Below are positions 39,556 to 41,522 of a stretch of 41,522 nt of DNA, in pieces. A model generated the notes under the pieces. It ran no database searches, was not told the DNA's origin, and saw only the letters and a list, made by a program, of their open reading frames with translations. Source of the stretch: Flavobacteriaceae bacterium (GTDB lineage Bacteria > Bacteroidota > Bacteroidia > Flavobacteriales > Flavobacteriaceae). Where the stretch lies: positions 9,829-51,350 of the forward strand of contig JAESRX010000091.1 of the NCBI GenBank assembly GCA_016764435.1, in the 5' to 3' direction. Each line of letters opens with the position of its first letter. Positions within the stretch are counted from its first letter, which is position 1. The translations under genes and the position numbers were made by a program.

Positions 39556-41072
39556 AACTAATCAGTTCTAAAGATTGAACTCAAATTTAGCGACAAGTCG
39601 GAGTGCATCGATCACATTTAGTCCATTTTTAATGGTTGTGTCGATGATAGATCTAATCTGAGCAAAATCTTGGGCAGTTTGTTCTTTTTTAAATTGTCCT
39701 GATATTTTTTGCTTTACTTTTACATTTCTAATAGCTCTTTCTGAAGCGTTATTATCTCCGGGTACATTTTCATTATACAAGAAAGTAAAAAGTTGCTCTT
39801 TTTCTCGATTCATTCTTTTACAAAAACTGTAAAGTTCTTTGAGCTCCTTATTGGGAGGGATTTTTAGCAATGTATCAAGTCTTTTATTTAATTCGTTTCT
39901 AGCAGAGCTATACGGATATTCCTGCGGTAACATTTTCGATTTTAACTTTAAAGCATCCAATAGAATTTCTGAAAAAGAGACACTCCATTTGTTTTTATCG
40001 TATCTCTCATTTAGATAGTTAAGTCTTCTTAGCAGGTGAGGAATACAGGTTTGATGGTCGTGTGCTGCTGTTTTTAGTTGAGCTTTCCATCCATCATGAA
40101 CTAAAATACTTTGGCTAAACCCTTCTGGAAAAAGTTTGTTTATTGTAGCAAAACCACGATTACTTGAGTGACTTATAAAGGTTAACTTATCTGTCTGCCA
40201 AGTCCAATACCAATGTTTCTTTTTATTAACATTGATGCCTGTTTCATCAGTTCCAATAACGGAACTTTCAGAAATTCTGTTTTTGATTTCTTGGTAAATA
40301 GTATCTGTTTTTCTTGCAAATCTATTGAGTAAACAATGAATCCCCCCTTCACTAATATTAACATGAAAAACATCGTTAAATAATTCTTTCATCCTTGCAA
40401 AAGGCAAATATTGTCGCGCATGAAAATAAGAGATTAATGCTTCCATATTTTCTCCGTAACTCACAGGGTACTTAATATGATCTGGAAAAGGAGCAGTGCT
40501 ACTACATCCACAGGTACACGTCTTTGAATAGCTTTGATATTCTGTAAAAACAGCTTTAATTTTAGGGATATCAACAATCTGTCTAGAATTACTTTTGACA
40601 CCTGATATTTTTTCCAAAGAGTTGCCACATCTTACACATTCAAGAGGGCTTAATATAACTATTTCATCAGGCGTACTTATTCTCTTTAAGGTACTACCTA
40701 GCCTTCCTTTTTGTCCTCCTGGTTTTTTACCTGATGCTTTTCGAAGACTTTGATTAGGTTTTGGACGATTAGGGTCTTGAGATGGAGGCATAGAACTATT
40801 ATTACTATTCTTTTTTCCTTCATACTTATCTAATCGTTTGCGTAGAGATTTATTCTCAATAACTAACTCGTCGACTCTACCTAAAAGGAGATCAACTCTA
40901 TCTAATAAATCATCATATTTAACTCGCTTTGCCATAATAATCTTGAATTACAAAAAAACGAATTATTTCGAAAAAAAAGAATTAAATAACTTGATAATTA
41001 TCAAGGAAACAACAAGAGGTTATCAACAACAACTGGAAATATCGCTCTTTTTTCAAACTACTGATTAGTTAC
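39556..41072 (-). mobile_element. IS66 family element, tnpC-only (ISBst12-like)
   Basis: A 1,517-bp element with perfect 13-bp terminal inverted repeats GTAACTAATCAGT (39556-39568) and ACTGATTAGTTAC (41060-41072); GTAA ends are typical of IS66. It carries only tnpC, without tnpA or tnpB, like the ISBst12 subgroup. The expected 8-bp target duplication is absent: left flank AAATTTGG, right flank AATATATC. Confidence 0.9.
39568..40935 (-). CDS. tnpC: IS66 family transposase TnpC
   Basis: An intact 455-residue transposase. A leucine-zipper N-terminus (LLDRVDLLLGRVDELVIENKSLRKRL, 10-35) is followed by NSNNSSMPPSQD, then GKKPGGQKG, a zinc finger (C100, C103, C140, C142), and the DDE domain: D230 in VIGTDETGI, D281 in ILVHDGWKAQL, and E399 in NNASERAIRNVKVKQKISG. 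A C-terminal IS66_C-like tail follows. All catalytic residues are present, so it may be active. The stop codon lies within the left inverted repeat. Confidence 0.95.
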   Translation of the reverse strand: MAKRVKYDDLLDRVDLLLGRVDELVIENKSLRKRLDKYEGKKNSNNSSMPPSQDPNRPKPNQSLRKASGKKPGGQKGRLGSTLKRISTPDEIVILSPLECVRCGNSLEKISGVKSNSRQIVDIPKIKAVFTEYQSYSKTCTCGCSSTAPFPDHIKYPVSYGENMEALISYFHARQYLPFARMKELFNDVFHVNISEGGIHCLLNRFARKTDTIYQEIKNRISESSVIGTDETGINVNKKKHWYWTWQTDKLTFISHSSNRGFATINKLFPEGFSQSILVHDGWKAQLKTAAHDHQTCIPHLLRRLNYLNERYDKNKWSVSFSEILLDALKLKSKMLPQEYPYSSARNELNKRLDTLLKIPPNKELKELYSFCKRMNREKEQLFTFLYNENVPGDNNASERAIRNVKVKQKISGQFKKEQTAQDFAQIRSIIDTTIKNGLNVIDALRLVAKFEFNL

Positions 41073-41099
41073 AATATATCATTTTTCAAAGTTTTTTCG

Positions 41100-41522
41100 T
41101 CAGAGTACATAGATATTGCAATCTCTCTCTCTATAAAATATAGAGTTAAGCTTTTTATTTATTTTTTTTCCTACATCCAATGCACCATGTTTTTTATAAA
41201 AAGAAGAAACCATCTTTTGTAGTTTTTCTTGATCTAATTTAGATAAATCTTGGCTTTCACTCCAACCTGTCAACTCATAAGGTACAGTCGCATTAAAAGT
41301 GATGGTTTTTTCAAAATAGGAAAATCCTGCACCTGTAAAATTACCATCGGTATCAGACGGTAATACCAAGCTTGTAATTGTTTTTTCATCCATATGGTTG
41401 GTAGTATTATCAACTTCCACTAATTTAAAATAAGCATTGGTTTCTTTTGTTAGCATTTCACCCACTTTTAAAGGAAATACTTTAATAGTTACCGTTTGTT
41501 CTCCGCTTTTTAAAATTGCTAA
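41100..41522 (-). CDS. Unrecognised protein, 5' end beyond the window
   Basis: A frame that is open to the window edge gives the last 140 residues of a protein. The portion reads LAILKSGEQTVTIKVFPLKVGEMLTKETNAYFKLVEVD, with strands that suggest a secreted or periplasmic domain, then LDQEKLQKMVSSFYKKHGALD in a helical stretch, to a TGA at 41100. A GTG at 41463 could be read as a start but the frame continues upstream with equally coding-like sequence, so I treat it as partial. The stop lies 28 nt from the IS66 end, so the C-terminus may be natural or altered by the insertion. I do not recognise the family. Confidence 0.6.
   Translation of the reverse strand, partial: LAILKSGEQTVTIKVFPLKVGEMLTKETNAYFKLVEVDNTTNHMDEKTITSLVLPSDTDGNFTGAGFSYFEKTITFNATVPYELTGWSESQDLSKLDQEKLQKMVSSFYKKHGALDVGKKINKKLNSIFYRERDCNIYVL

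Noticed and set aside
40838-41068. 76-codon plus-strand frame in the IS66 element
   Set aside because: It is antisense to the tnpC start and runs into the inverted repeat; IS66 tnpA and tnpB would be on the same strand as tnpC.

Overview
The window is chromosomal DNA of a marine-type member of the Flavobacteriaceae (Bacteroidota). The signs are low GC, TonB-dependent receptors with carboxypeptidase-regulatory N-termini, lineage-typical families (DUF4271, DUF4296, FeoB-associated Cys-rich peptide, LuxE-like protein, sigma/anti-sigma-barrel pair), and promoters of the flavobacterial type (TTG, 17-23 nt, TAnnTTTG) in place of E. coli -35/-10 boxes. Genus cannot be settled from the sequence alone.

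Region 1 (1-7.9 kb) handles metals. feoB with a tiny Cys-tailed membrane peptide imports Fe(II). A DtxR/MntR-family repressor and a ZIP transporter form a minus-strand operon, divergent from a TonB-dependent receptor. A perfect 10-2-10 palindrome sits between the two promoters and is the likely operator for both. A SseB-like protein and an unrecognised exported protein complete the block.

Region 2 (8-28 kb) is mostly housekeeping: leuS, a PepSY-type membrane protein, a NtrY-like histidine kinase followed by an enoyl-CoA hydratase, an HD hydrolase, a bacilliredoxin, a TerB-DnaJ protein, DUF4271-hemD, an operon of glycosyltransferase, dihydroorotase and DUF4296 lipoprotein, an NAD-dependent epimerase, tyrS, a LuxE-like acyl-protein synthetase, an ECF sigma factor with a membrane-anchored barrel-like partner, and an ALDH7-type aldehyde dehydrogenase. 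Strong hairpin terminators separate most units.

Region 3 (28.1-32.8 kb) is a compact candidate regulatory and uptake module: a hemerythrin/RIC-like protein overlapping a LuxR-type regulator, then a TonB-dependent receptor and a two-helix membrane protein with propeller-like repeats. Four TCCCTA motifs surround the receptor promoter. It looks like an iron- or redox-gas-responsive import system, and is the most coherent candidate for an under-described system here.

Region 4 (32.8-41.5 kb) is accessory DNA: a zinc-ribbon protein, a NUMOD4/HNH protein, a decayed duplicate of ssb just upstream of an intact short ssb, a 64-residue EF-hand-like peptide followed by a lipoprotein, nested transposon remains (IS30 cut by IS3 cut by IS4), an exported C1 peptidase, and an IS66 element with only tnpC. 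The window ends inside an unrecognised minus-strand gene. No tRNA, rRNA or CRISPR was recognised.
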